A stretch of 5,720 nt of DNA from JAKPKF01 sp964579365. Lineage in GTDB: Bacteria; Patescibacteriota; Dojkabacteria; SC72. Shown in pieces: positions 1 through 5,526 of the stretch. The number at the start of each line of letters is the position of its first letter. Position 1 is the first letter of the stretch. A program made the position numbers and the translations under genes. The notes under the pieces are model-generated. The model was not told the DNA's origin. It made no database searches and saw only the letters and a list, made by a program, of their open reading frames with translations. The stretch is taken from assembly GCA_964579365.1 (NCBI GenBank), contig CAZOFW010000031.1, positions 1 through 5,720 on the forward strand, in the 5' to 3' direction.

Positions 1-461
1 TCGGGATATATGGGTGCTAGCTTTCCTAGATTTGTCTGTTTTTCTTTTTCGCCTTTAAAAATTTCGTATTTGGGATTGTAGATATTCCTTTTACTTCCTT
101 TAATTGTTACTTTCCCATCAAAAAGATATATTTCGTTTTTAATTAGTGCCTTTGAAAGGTATGGTTGGTTGAAGTATGTAAGGTCAATCTTTTTCGTATC
201 GTCTTTGACCTTAACTGTGGTAATTGTTTTTCTACTTCTTGTTCTAAAGGTTTTGATATCTACAATTTCTGCAAGAAAAGTACCTTCTCCTTTTAGAAGA
301 AATTCCTCAATTGAAAGCAAGTGTGATGAATCTTGGTACTTAATTGGTACATGAAAAAGTAAATCCTTAGCAGTCTTAATATTTAAACGATTGAATTTTG
401 TTGCTAGACTCTCTCCGATTCCTTTGATTTCTGTAATCTTTGAATCTGCTGTTAGAAGCAT
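1..461 (-). CDS. recG: ATP-dependent DNA helicase RecG, N-terminal part (runs off the window)
   Basis: RecG is a monomeric superfamily 2 helicase that remodels stalled replication forks and branch-migrates Holliday junctions. Only the first 153 codons are present; the reading frame is still open at base 1, so the helicase motor lobes lie outside. Visible: a helix-hairpin-helix-like start (ITEIKGIG, residues 9-16), then DLLFHVPIKYQD (33-44), the family's 'DLLfhlPrrYed' signature. The OB-fold wedge domain that grips the branch point follows, with YFNQPYL (96-102), a DGKV strand, NPKYEI and a closing LAPIYP. Start: ATG at 461, with an in-frame stop eight codons upstream and no Shine-Dalgarno sequence. 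The preceding small gene ends 1 nt before this ATG (TAATATG), so translational coupling is likely. The family call is secure from the motifs; the rest of the gene is unseen. Confidence 0.93.
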   Translation of the reverse strand, partial: MLLTADSKITEIKGIGESLATKFNRLNIKTAKDLLFHVPIKYQDSSHLLSIEEFLLKGEGTFLAEIVDIKTFRTRSRKTITTVKVKDDTKKIDLTYFNQPYLSKALIKNEIYLFDGKVTIKGSKRNIYNPKYEIFKGEKEKQTNLGKLAPIYP

Positions 462-462
462 A

Positions 463-573
463 TTAAGAGACGAGCAAAGATAGGATTATGGGAATAAGAA
501 TTCCTCCTAAAAGGATGATTGCAATTAATACATTCCCAACATTCTGTATTTTTTTAGTAGTACTTTTCTTCAT
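463..573 (-). CDS. 36-residue single-pass membrane protein, unknown function
   Basis: A short open frame fills the gap between relA and recG almost exactly: its ATG is 15 nt after the relA stop and its TAA is 1 nt before the recG ATG. The product starts with a basic, hydrophilic stretch (MKKSTTKKIQN), followed by one hydrophobic segment of about 22 residues (roughly 12-36, with VLIAIILLGGILIPIILSLL), as expected for a membrane protein with its N-terminus in the cytoplasm. AAGG lies rather far upstream (13 nt), while TAGAAT at 586-581 sits 7 nt before the ATG and could be a -10 box giving a leaderless message, though no -35 is evident. The layout resembles the short Lys-rich one-helix proteins seen in many bacteria (DUF4044-like), but I cannot assign a family. 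Tight packing and composition support a real gene; function unknown. Confidence 0.6.
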   Translation of the reverse strand: MKKSTTKKIQNVGNVLIAIILLGGILIPIILSLLVS

Positions 574-588
574 GTTTTTAATTCTACC

Positions 589-2040
589 TTAATTCTTATT
601 TTTCTTACAGATACCTTGAAGAATTTTTGTTCTACTAGATGCAGAGTTCACCATAGAAAGTGCAGTCTCTGCTTGGGAGTTCTTATCCTTTTGTGTTTTG
701 ATTTCTACGACATCATCTGTTTTAAGTACAGTATCCAATTTGCCTGCTATTCCATTGATCTTTGCTCCTACTGCACTATCTCCAATCTGAGTGTGTACTT
801 TGAAGGCAAAGTCCAGTGCAGTATCTCCATTTGAAAGAAGTATGATTTCTCCTTTAGGGGTGAATGCATATACTTCGTTTTCGAAGATGTTACATTCGAT
901 TGGTATTGATCTTTCAAGTTCTCTTCTACTTATGTGACTTTCAATCTTGTTATGTACATCCTCTACCCATGAGTACACATCTGTTGGTTGGGCAAATCTG
1001 CTCTGGCTTGCCTTATATGCAATATGTGATGCTTTCCCATATGTGTTTGTGTAGTGCATAACATCTGTAAGTATCTGAATCTCAATTTCAAGGTTTGAAA
1101 TCTCAGGAAATTTGATAACTGAGTGTATCGCTTGGTATCCATTTGGTTTGGGATTACTGATATAGTCGTCAAAAAGGTCTGTATTTAGTTCGGCATTATC
1201 CATTATTTTTTCTAAAGCAAGAAAACAATCATCTGAACTTTGAGTAATTACACGGAATGCAATCATGTCTGTTAGGCTTCCAATATTTGGGTCTTTCCAC
1301 TCTTTCTCATATTTTTTTAATTTATTGTATATACTGTATTTCCCTTTTATTCTGCCGTTTACTTTTACTGGGAGATCTGTTACTTGTTTTGTAATTATTT
1401 CACTATATTTATTCAAAAGGTCATCGTTAATATTCAAGCTTTTCATCTTGTCTGTTATGCTTTCATACTCTACTGGTTGGTATGCTTTGAATGCATTCTC
1501 CTCCAATTCTTTTTTGATGGAATTGAAATTTAAATATTCTGCTAAGTTGGCATAGATATTGAAGATCTTTTTGAGAGTATCCTTTAGCTCTTCACTTGGA
1601 AGGTGTTCTATTGTCTGTACATTGTGTAGAGCACTAGCAAGTTTAATTATGATTGGTCGGATATCTTTGGACCTGTTAAGAATATATTTGGTTATTACTT
1701 CATCGGGGGTTTTACTATTTTTGGTAGCATCGTGGATTTTTCTTGTTTGTCTGATTAAGTTGTAGACATCTTCTCCGAATATTTGTTTAATTTCCTCCAT
1801 CTTGTCTTCCTTGTGGGCAAGGCTGTGCAAGAGAGATGCGATTATGGTGTCGGTATCAAGACCAATTTTTGCTACTGTTAGGGCTGTATTTAATGGATGG
1901 ATTATGAAGTCTTCTCCAGATTTTCTGCTTTCTCCTGTATGACCCTCTTGTGCAAATGTGATTGCATCGTTTACCAGAGAGCTAAAATTCTCGGGAGAGT
2001 TATCAAGTATTTCTTTTTTTATGTTCTCAATGTTGTCCAT
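589..2040 (-). CDS. relA: RelA/SpoT-type (p)ppGpp synthetase with degenerate hydrolase domain, truncated after TGS
   Basis: Transfers pyrophosphate from ATP to GDP or GTP to make the stringent-response alarmone (p)ppGpp. Domains in the 483 residues: HD hydrolase-like (about 20-150), synthetase (about 225-345), TGS (about 382-450). Hydrolase: the HP histidine (H48) and H72 remain, but the usual LLHDVVEDT reads LLHSLAHKE (70-78) and LADRLHN reads LASALHN (134-140), so both metal-binding Asp and the catalytic Glu-Asp pair are gone. Synthetase: the GR.K..YSIY.K basic stretch (229-240), D258 in TDMIAFRVI, DYISNPKPNGYQAIH (292-306) with stacking Tyr302, E320 in EIQILT and GKASHIAYK are kept, so synthesis is plausible. 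The loop before DYI is LFDD, nearer RelA's acidic ExDD than the bifunctional RxKD. TGS shows EVYAFTPKGEI and DFAFKVHT. The usual C-terminal helical, zinc-finger and ACT regions (total about 740 residues) are absent, and no frameshift is evident. Symbol used for a synthetase-only long RSH; 'rel' would serve equally. Confidence 0.92.
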   Translation of the reverse strand: MDNIENIKKEILDNSPENFSSLVNDAITFAQEGHTGESRKSGEDFIIHPLNTALTVAKIGLDTDTIIASLLHSLAHKEDKMEEIKQIFGEDVYNLIRQTRKIHDATKNSKTPDEVITKYILNRSKDIRPIIIKLASALHNVQTIEHLPSEELKDTLKKIFNIYANLAEYLNFNSIKKELEENAFKAYQPVEYESITDKMKSLNINDDLLNKYSEIITKQVTDLPVKVNGRIKGKYSIYNKLKKYEKEWKDPNIGSLTDMIAFRVITQSSDDCFLALEKIMDNAELNTDLFDDYISNPKPNGYQAIHSVIKFPEISNLEIEIQILTDVMHYTNTYGKASHIAYKASQSRFAQPTDVYSWVEDVHNKIESHISRRELERSIPIECNIFENEVYAFTPKGEIILLSNGDTALDFAFKVHTQIGDSAVGAKINGIAGKLDTVLKTDDVVEIKTQKDKNSQAETALSMVNSASSRTKILQGICKKNKN

Positions 2041-2043
2041 ATT

Positions 2044-2071
2044 AAAAAACCCCCATTCTTGTATTGGGGGT
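2044..2071 (-). terminator. Intrinsic terminator or attenuator between tyrS and relA
   Basis: Read on the minus strand, ACCCCCA (2071-2065), a 9-nt loop and TGGGGGT (2055-2049) form a perfect 7-bp GC-rich stem followed at once by T residues to 2044. AAT and the relA ATG come next. This is a classic Rho-independent signal for transcripts leaving tyrS. As relA has no convincing promoter of its own, it is probably partial or regulated, setting the tyrS:relA ratio. The GGGGG of the 3' arm ends 9 nt before the relA ATG and could also act as a weak Shine-Dalgarno (pairing with CCUCC through one G-U), so the stem may hide the relA ribosome site too. Confidence 0.7.
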
Positions 2072-2097
2072 ATATATTTTAAATATTTTATTCCCCC
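2050..2097 (-). promoter_or_regulatory. Possible alternative pairing that would disrupt the tyrS-relA terminator
   Basis: Three G5/C5 blocks follow the tyrS stop on the minus strand: GGGGG (2097-2093), CCCCC (2070-2066) and GGGGG (2054-2050). The middle block can pair with either flanking one. Pairing with the last makes the terminator; pairing with the first would prevent it. The first block starts only 2 nt after the tyrS stop codon, within the footprint of a terminating ribosome, so translation of the end of tyrS could influence the choice. The first pairing is just 5 bp across a 22-nt AT-rich loop, weaker than the 7-bp terminator stem, so the regulatory reading is speculative. Confidence 0.3.
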
Positions 2098-2099
2098 GG

Positions 2100-3323
2100 T
2101 TATTTTTTGTAGAGGATTCTACATAATTGGCGTCCCGCCTTAAGTGTGAATGTATTTTTTTGTGAGAGTGATATTACTAAGTTCCAATCACTCTGTTTTT
2201 CATTGTCAATTTTAACGGCTCCCTGTTCTATTAATCTTCTTGCTTGAGATTTACTTTCTGTTAGACCACACTCTAGAAGTAAATCTGCCAAGGGCATAGA
2301 TTCCTGGGTCATTTCCTTCTCAGGGATATTCTCGTCATCACTTTTGTTTTGGTAAATGTTCTCAAAGTATGTTTCTGCTTTCTTTGCATCTTCCTCTGAT
2401 GTAATTTCAGATGTTACTCTGTATGCCAATTCTTTTTTAAGATTTATTGGATTCTCGTCAGCATCTAATCTGTTCTTGTAGGTCTCTACTTCTTGCATTG
2501 ATGCAGAGGTTAAGATCTCGAAACCGATTACAATTAGGTCATCCGTGAATGCCATTACTTTGCCAAAGATGTCTTCTGCCTTGTCGTCCATACGGATCAT
2601 ATTGTTCATGGATTTCCCCATCTTTTCCCCATCTGAGGATGTTAGTAATTTACCTGCTAACACGAATTTTTCTTTCTTTAGATGGTTAAGAACCATATCT
2701 CTGCCTGCAAGCATATTGAAGAGTTGGTCATTGCCTCCTACTTCGATGTCGATGTCCATCATTACAGAGTCATATCCTTGCATTAATGGGTAGAGGAATT
2801 CATTTAGGTGAATTGGTTTGTCTTCTTCAAGTCTCTTTTGGAACATACTTCTTTTGAGCATCTGTTGTACTGTAAATTCGCTAGCAAGATTTATGATTTC
2901 TCCAAATTTTAATTCGTTGTGCCATTTGCTGTTGTACATTATCTCTACTGGATTCTCACTGTTGTTTACATCAATGATGTGTGATGCTTGTTCGACATAT
3001 TTCTCCATGTTCTTTTTAACTTCGTCTTCTGTTAGCGTTTTTCTTGTAGCCATTTTGTCAGAGGGGTCCCCTATTCTTGCGGTGAAGTCGCCAATGAGGA
3101 ATATTACATGGTGACCAAGCTTTCTAAAATCTTCTAATTTTCTCATTCCAACAGAGTGTCCAATGTGTAGGGTGTCTGCAGTTGGATCGAATCCTTGGTA
3201 TATATTTAATCTTTCTCCGGAGAGTAATTTTTCTTTGAGGGCGTCTTTAGAAGGGAGTATTTGTTCGACTCCTTTGTTAAGTATGCGCTCAATTATTTCT
3301 GTGTCTGTCTTTGTGGATGTCAT
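2100..3323 (-). CDS. tyrS: Tyrosyl-tRNA synthetase
   Basis: Class Ic cytoplasmic enzyme that activates tyrosine with ATP and charges tRNA-Tyr, acting as a homodimer. At 407 residues it has the usual full length. Rossmann-fold catalytic domain: GFDPTADTLHIGH (44-56) holds the HIGH motif; YPLMQGYDS (178-186) and GGNDQ (196-200) contain the tyrosine-recognition residues; SSDGEKMGKS (229-238) is the KMSKS loop in its common KMGKS form. The C-terminal S4-type RNA-binding domain spans about 342-405 (PLADLLLECGLTESKSQARRLI, in part). The pattern fits the TyrZ-like bacterial branch. Start: ATG at 3323 with no Shine-Dalgarno; a -10 box lies only 9 nt upstream, so the message should have a leader of about 3 nt or none. 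First gene of a minus-strand unit with relA, the 36-residue protein and recG; divergent from the 157-residue gene. Confidence 0.97.
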   Translation of the reverse strand: MTSTKTDTEIIERILNKGVEQILPSKDALKEKLLSGERLNIYQGFDPTADTLHIGHSVGMRKLEDFRKLGHHVIFLIGDFTARIGDPSDKMATRKTLTEDEVKKNMEKYVEQASHIIDVNNSENPVEIMYNSKWHNELKFGEIINLASEFTVQQMLKRSMFQKRLEEDKPIHLNEFLYPLMQGYDSVMMDIDIEVGGNDQLFNMLAGRDMVLNHLKKEKFVLAGKLLTSSDGEKMGKSMNNMIRMDDKAEDIFGKVMAFTDDLIVIGFEILTSASMQEVETYKNRLDADENPINLKKELAYRVTSEITSEEDAKKAETYFENIYQNKSDDENIPEKEMTQESMPLADLLLECGLTESKSQARRLIEQGAVKIDNEKQSDWNLVISLSQKNTFTLKAGRQLCRILYKK

Positions 3324-3332
3324 AACGGAATA

Positions 3333-3361
3333 ATTATATATGTAAATGTTTTGTAGGACAA
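3333..3361 (-). promoter_or_regulatory. tyrS promoter, near-leaderless
   Basis: On the minus strand TTGTCC (3361-3356) is separated by exactly 17 bp from a perfect TATAAT (3338-3333). Nine nucleotides separate the -10 box from the tyrS ATG, so a standard start site falls near 3326 and leaves about 3 nt of leader, too short for a Shine-Dalgarno sequence. It lies back to back with the promoter of the divergent 157-residue gene in a 63-bp gap. Confidence 0.7.
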
Positions 3362-3378
3362 GGTGGATAGTGTATAAT
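3351..3378 (+). promoter_or_regulatory. Promoter of the 157-residue gene, near-leaderless
   Basis: A perfect TATAAT at 3373-3378 ends 8 nt before the ATG at 3387, so a standard start site near 3385 gives about 2 nt of leader. The -35 is weak: TTGTAG (3351-3356) with a 16-bp spacer matches TTGACA at only the first three positions. It overlaps the tyrS -35 region, so the two divergent promoters may compete for polymerase. Confidence 0.55.
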
Positions 3379-3386
3379 TATGGGCC

Positions 3387-3860
3387 ATGGATAACACATC
3401 TGTAGAAAAACAAAATGATGAGACAGTCAATTTCAACGAGGAGTTTAAATCTTTTGGGGAAATGTTTTATGATCCCCAATTAATCCCACGTTCTAGATAC
3501 AGATTAGTTGAGAATACAGAGGAAGCAAATCCAGGATATTGTAATGGTTTTTTAAATGAGTATGAAATTGAGACTTTACGAAAGGCTCTTTCGCCTGTTG
3601 AACCAGAAAGTATCACTGAACCTTTGGAATTGTCTGCTAGTACAGAGAGTGTTTACAGAAAGAACATTGAGAACCTGAATTTAAAGACTGAACCAGTTCA
3701 GAGGTTGGTTTTGAGTATTGGGAAGAATATTTTCAGAGGAATACCTGGAGAAGAATTCTCCATGGAGAAAGATTCCCAAGTTTTGTTTCTAACTGCGATG
3801 AAAGTAATTGAGAGGAGAGTTAAGAATACAACGATGACAGAGCTTTGGATTGGAAAGTAG
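3387..3860 (+). CDS. Hypothetical 157-residue protein, possible degenerate helix-turn-helix
   Basis: I do not recognise a family. The N-terminal 50 residues are acidic and Asn-rich, probably disordered. Residues 56-98 can be laid over the LuxR/GerE helix-turn-helix: LNEYEIETLRKAL matches the first helix pattern (LT.RE.EVL), and ITEPLELSASTESVYRKNI follows the spacing of 'IA..L.LS..T.K.H..NI', with the LS, T and NI positions conserved and the usual Val after Thr replaced by Glu. A sigma region 4-like fold would fit about as well. The C-terminal part (100-145) is predicted helical and ends with a basic RR. There is no signal peptide or membrane segment. The gene is divergent from tyrS with overlapping promoters, so control of tyrS or of itself is conceivable but unproven. 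Start: ATG at 3387, 8 nt after TATAAT and without a ribosome site. The stop lies 2 bp from the rarA stop on the other strand. Confidence 0.8.
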   Translation: MDNTSVEKQNDETVNFNEEFKSFGEMFYDPQLIPRSRYRLVENTEEANPGYCNGFLNEYEIETLRKALSPVEPESITEPLELSASTESVYRKNIENLNLKTEPVQRLVLSIGKNIFRGIPGEEFSMEKDSQVLFLTAMKVIERRVKNTTMTELWIGK

Positions 3861-3862
3861 TG

Positions 3863-5065
3863 TTATTTTGTAATATATTTTCTATTTTTTAATTTGTCTG
3901 GTAGACACTGTTGTCCTGATTTTTTGTTTGGTAAGTCATGATCGTACTGATAGCCTTTACCATAACCGATATCTTTCATTAGTTTTGTCTCTGCATTTCG
4001 TATATTTAATGGTACTGGAAGATTGCCATATTCTTCGATGTCCTTCTTTACCATATTCTCTACAACATACGCCGTATTGTCTTTAGGAGCCTTTGAGAGG
4101 TATATAGCGAGCTGTGTTAGGAATATCTGACATTCTGGCATACCAAGCTTCTGACATGCCTCATATACTGAGTTCGCAAGTATTAGTGCTTGAGGGTCAG
4201 CATTGCCTACATCCTCACTTGCAAATCTAAGTAATCTTCTTGCTACATACAGTGGGTCTTCTCCACCTGCTAGCATTCTTCCTACCCAGTAGACTGCAGC
4301 ATCTGGATTGGATGATCTCATGGATTTGTGTATTGCAGAGATTATATTGAAGTGTTCTTCCCCATCTTTGTCATAGTAGACTGGTTTTTGAATTGTATTT
4401 TTAAGTATATCTTCTGTAATCTCCGAGACTTTCTCTTCTTGTACTAAGGTGGTAGCCATTTCAAGGGTATTCATTGCAGAGCGTATGTCTCCGTTGGAGA
4501 GGTTGCTCATCATCTCTAGGACTTTCTTTTTTACCTTAATATTTGGATACTCCTTCTTGAGTATTGTCTTTAGTAACTTGTATATGTCTTCTTCAGTTTG
4601 TTGGTTAAAAACAAATACTTTTGTTCTAGAGAGTAATGCACTTATGACTGTGAATGATGGGTTTTCTGTTGTAGCGCCAATTAGTATGATGACTCCTTTT
4701 TCTACATATGGTAGGAGTGCATCTTGTTGTGCTTTGTTCCATCTGTGTATTTCATCTAGAAAGAGGATTGTTTTTTTACCGTATTGTTGGTTGTTAAGTG
4801 CAATTTTAATTATCTTTCGTAGGGCATCTTTACCTGCTGTTACTGCTTGTAATTTGTGGAAGTCGTAGTAGAGGTTAAGAGATATTATGTATGCTAGTGT
4901 AGTTTTTCCTGTTCCGGGTGGTCCCCAGAATATCATGGAGGGGATTATTCCTGTTTTAAGAAATTTTCTAATTGGTCCGTTTTCTCCTACTAGGTGTTCT
5001 TGTCCTATGAAGTCGTCTAGTGTTTTTGGCCTATATTTTGATGCTAATGGTTCGTATATTGGCAT
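3863..5065 (-). CDS. rarA: Replication-associated recombination protein A (RarA/MgsA), AAA+ ATPase
   Basis: Clamp-loader-like ATPase that acts at stalled forks and single-strand/duplex junctions, related to eukaryotic WRNIP1. At 400 residues it is close to the family's usual length. Order: N-terminal PLASKYRPKTLDDFIGQEHL (6-25); Walker A GPPGTGKTT (48-56); Walker B ILFLDEIHRWNKAQQDALLP (100-119); sensor 1 in GATTENPSF (130-138); arginine finger R147 in LLSRTKVF; sensor 2 in NGDIRSAMNTLE with R195. The MgsA-type C-terminal tetramerisation domain follows, with YDKDGEEHFNIISAIHKSMR (231-250), SSNPDAAVYWVGRMLAGGED (251-270) and FASEDVGNADPQAL, ending near YGKGYQYDHDLP. All ATPase residues are intact. 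Start: ATG at 5065, preceded by TATAAT ending only 6 nt upstream, so transcription may begin on the A of the ATG. It converges on the 157-residue gene with no terminator between them. Confidence 0.97.
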   Translation of the reverse strand: MPIYEPLASKYRPKTLDDFIGQEHLVGENGPIRKFLKTGIIPSMIFWGPPGTGKTTLAYIISLNLYYDFHKLQAVTAGKDALRKIIKIALNNQQYGKKTILFLDEIHRWNKAQQDALLPYVEKGVIILIGATTENPSFTVISALLSRTKVFVFNQQTEEDIYKLLKTILKKEYPNIKVKKKVLEMMSNLSNGDIRSAMNTLEMATTLVQEEKVSEITEDILKNTIQKPVYYDKDGEEHFNIISAIHKSMRSSNPDAAVYWVGRMLAGGEDPLYVARRLLRFASEDVGNADPQALILANSVYEACQKLGMPECQIFLTQLAIYLSKAPKDNTAYVVENMVKKDIEEYGNLPVPLNIRNAETKLMKDIGYGKGYQYDHDLPNKKSGQQCLPDKLKNRKYITK

Positions 5066-5071
5066 ATTGAT

Positions 5072-5099
5072 ATTATACCTTGTTTAATGGAGAATTGAA
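5072..5099 (-). promoter_or_regulatory. rarA promoter, predicted leaderless
   Basis: On the minus strand a perfect TATAAT (5077-5072) is followed by 6 nt and then the rarA ATG, which places the standard start site on the A of the ATG. The best -35 is TTCAAT (5099-5094) with a 16-bp spacer, three of six matches. It shares bases with the -35 of the divergent plus-strand promoter. Confidence 0.55.
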
Positions 5100-5123
5100 T
5101 TAAAAAAGGGCTCATAGTATACT
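5095..5123 (+). promoter_or_regulatory. Promoter of the two small membrane protein genes
   Basis: TTGAAT (5095-5100) lies 17 bp before TATACT (5118-5123), each close to consensus. A start near 5130 gives a leader of about 29 nt containing the Shine-Dalgarno sequence of the 31-residue gene. This normal leader contrasts with the near-leaderless starts of rarA, tyrS and the 157-residue gene. Confidence 0.6.
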
Positions 5124-5158
5124 AATGTGTTCTTAAAAAATCTAGAAGGGAGAGAGGA

Positions 5159-5254
5159 ATGGACTTCAGAAAGAAGTTGGCATTAGGTGTGATTGTAATG
5201 ATTGTTATACTTGTGGCTTTATTCTTTTTGTTGGATAAGCTGATTGGAGTATAA
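5159..5254 (+). CDS. 31-residue single-pass membrane protein, unknown function
   Basis: ATG at 5159 is preceded by AAGGGAG (5146-5152) with a 6-nt spacing and by a plausible promoter, so this very small gene has complete expression signals. The product begins MDFRKK, continues with about 19 hydrophobic residues (7-25, rich in V, I, L and F) and ends DKLIGV: one membrane helix with a short basic N-terminus, probably cytoplasmic. There is no lipoprotein cysteine or cleavage site. It is followed 33 nt later by the 58-residue gene, in the same direction and probably on the same message. It could be a small accessory subunit or regulator of a membrane complex, or a membrane-acting toxin-like peptide; nothing here decides between them. 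No family recognised. Confidence 0.6.
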   Translation: MDFRKKLALGVIVMIVILVALFFLLDKLIGV

Positions 5255-5287
5255 CAGTATAAAAAATATTCTCGAAGGAGGGAAAAA

Positions 5288-5464
5288 GTGTCTACAGCAC
5301 AAATAATAGTCGGAGTTCTATGGGTAACAGCATTAGCCACGGCGGTCATAGGGGAATGTTTAAGAGACGGAAAAAGAAAAAATTTGTTTTTTATAATTGC
5401 CACCATCTTTTTGATTGCTGCTTGGGGAGGTACAATTTATCTTTCGTTTCTTCCTGACTTCTAG
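5288..5464 (+). CDS. 58-residue two-helix membrane protein, GTG start, unknown function
   Basis: A near-ideal Shine-Dalgarno AAGGAGG (5275-5281) sits 6 nt before a GTG at 5288; the frame runs to TAG at 5462-5464. The start is fixed by that ribosome site. The product has two hydrophobic segments, roughly residues 5-22 (IIVGVLWVTALATAVIG) and 33-54 (LFFIIATIFLIAAWGGTIYL), joined by the charged loop ECLRDGKRKN. By the positive-inside rule the loop is cytoplasmic and both ends face outward. Size and hairpin topology recall SecG, but its conserved features are not seen and I reject that name. Probably in an operon with the 31-residue gene. A 94-codon open frame on the opposite strand across both genes lacks comparable signals. 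Confidence 0.65.
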   Translation: MSTAQIIVGVLWVTALATAVIGECLRDGKRKNLFFIIATIFLIAAWGGTIYLSFLPDF

Positions 5465-5467
5465 ATT

Positions 5468-5509
5468 TGAGGGGATTACATGCCTTTGTGCTTATATGTG
5501 ATCCCCTTA
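5468..5509 (+). terminator. Strong hairpin after the small membrane genes, terminator-like but without a U-tract
   Basis: TGAGGGGATTACAT (5468-5481) pairs with ATGTGATCCCCTTA (5496-5509) over 14 bp around a 14-nt loop, beginning 3 nt after the stop codon of the 58-residue gene. Both non-Watson-Crick pairs (5477/5500 and 5469/5508) are G-U in the plus-strand RNA and would be A-C in the other strand's transcript, so the plus-strand RNA forms it better. No run of T follows, so it may be a 3'-end stabiliser or processing site rather than an intrinsic terminator. Confidence 0.5.
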
Positions 5510-5526
5510 CTAGAAATTTCCACTGA

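Noticed and set aside
169..354. 61-codon plus-strand open frame with a hydrophobic start
   Set aside because: It is antisense to the well-supported recG wedge domain; no ribosome site.
963..1172. 69-codon minus-strand open frame within relA
   Set aside because: It is in a different frame from the conserved synthetase motifs and has no start signal.
4449..4868. 139-codon plus-strand open frame
   Set aside because: It is the antisense shadow of the rarA ATPase core, where motif conservation fixes the minus strand as coding.
5122..5406. 94-codon open frame on the minus strand
   Set aside because: It lies opposite the 31- and 58-residue genes, which have promoters and Shine-Dalgarno sites. Its product is low-complexity Ser/Thr/Ile-rich sequence and it has no expression signal.
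5288..5464. SecG identity for the two-helix protein
   Set aside because: Size and topology are similar, but the Gly-rich loop and conserved residues of SecG are missing.
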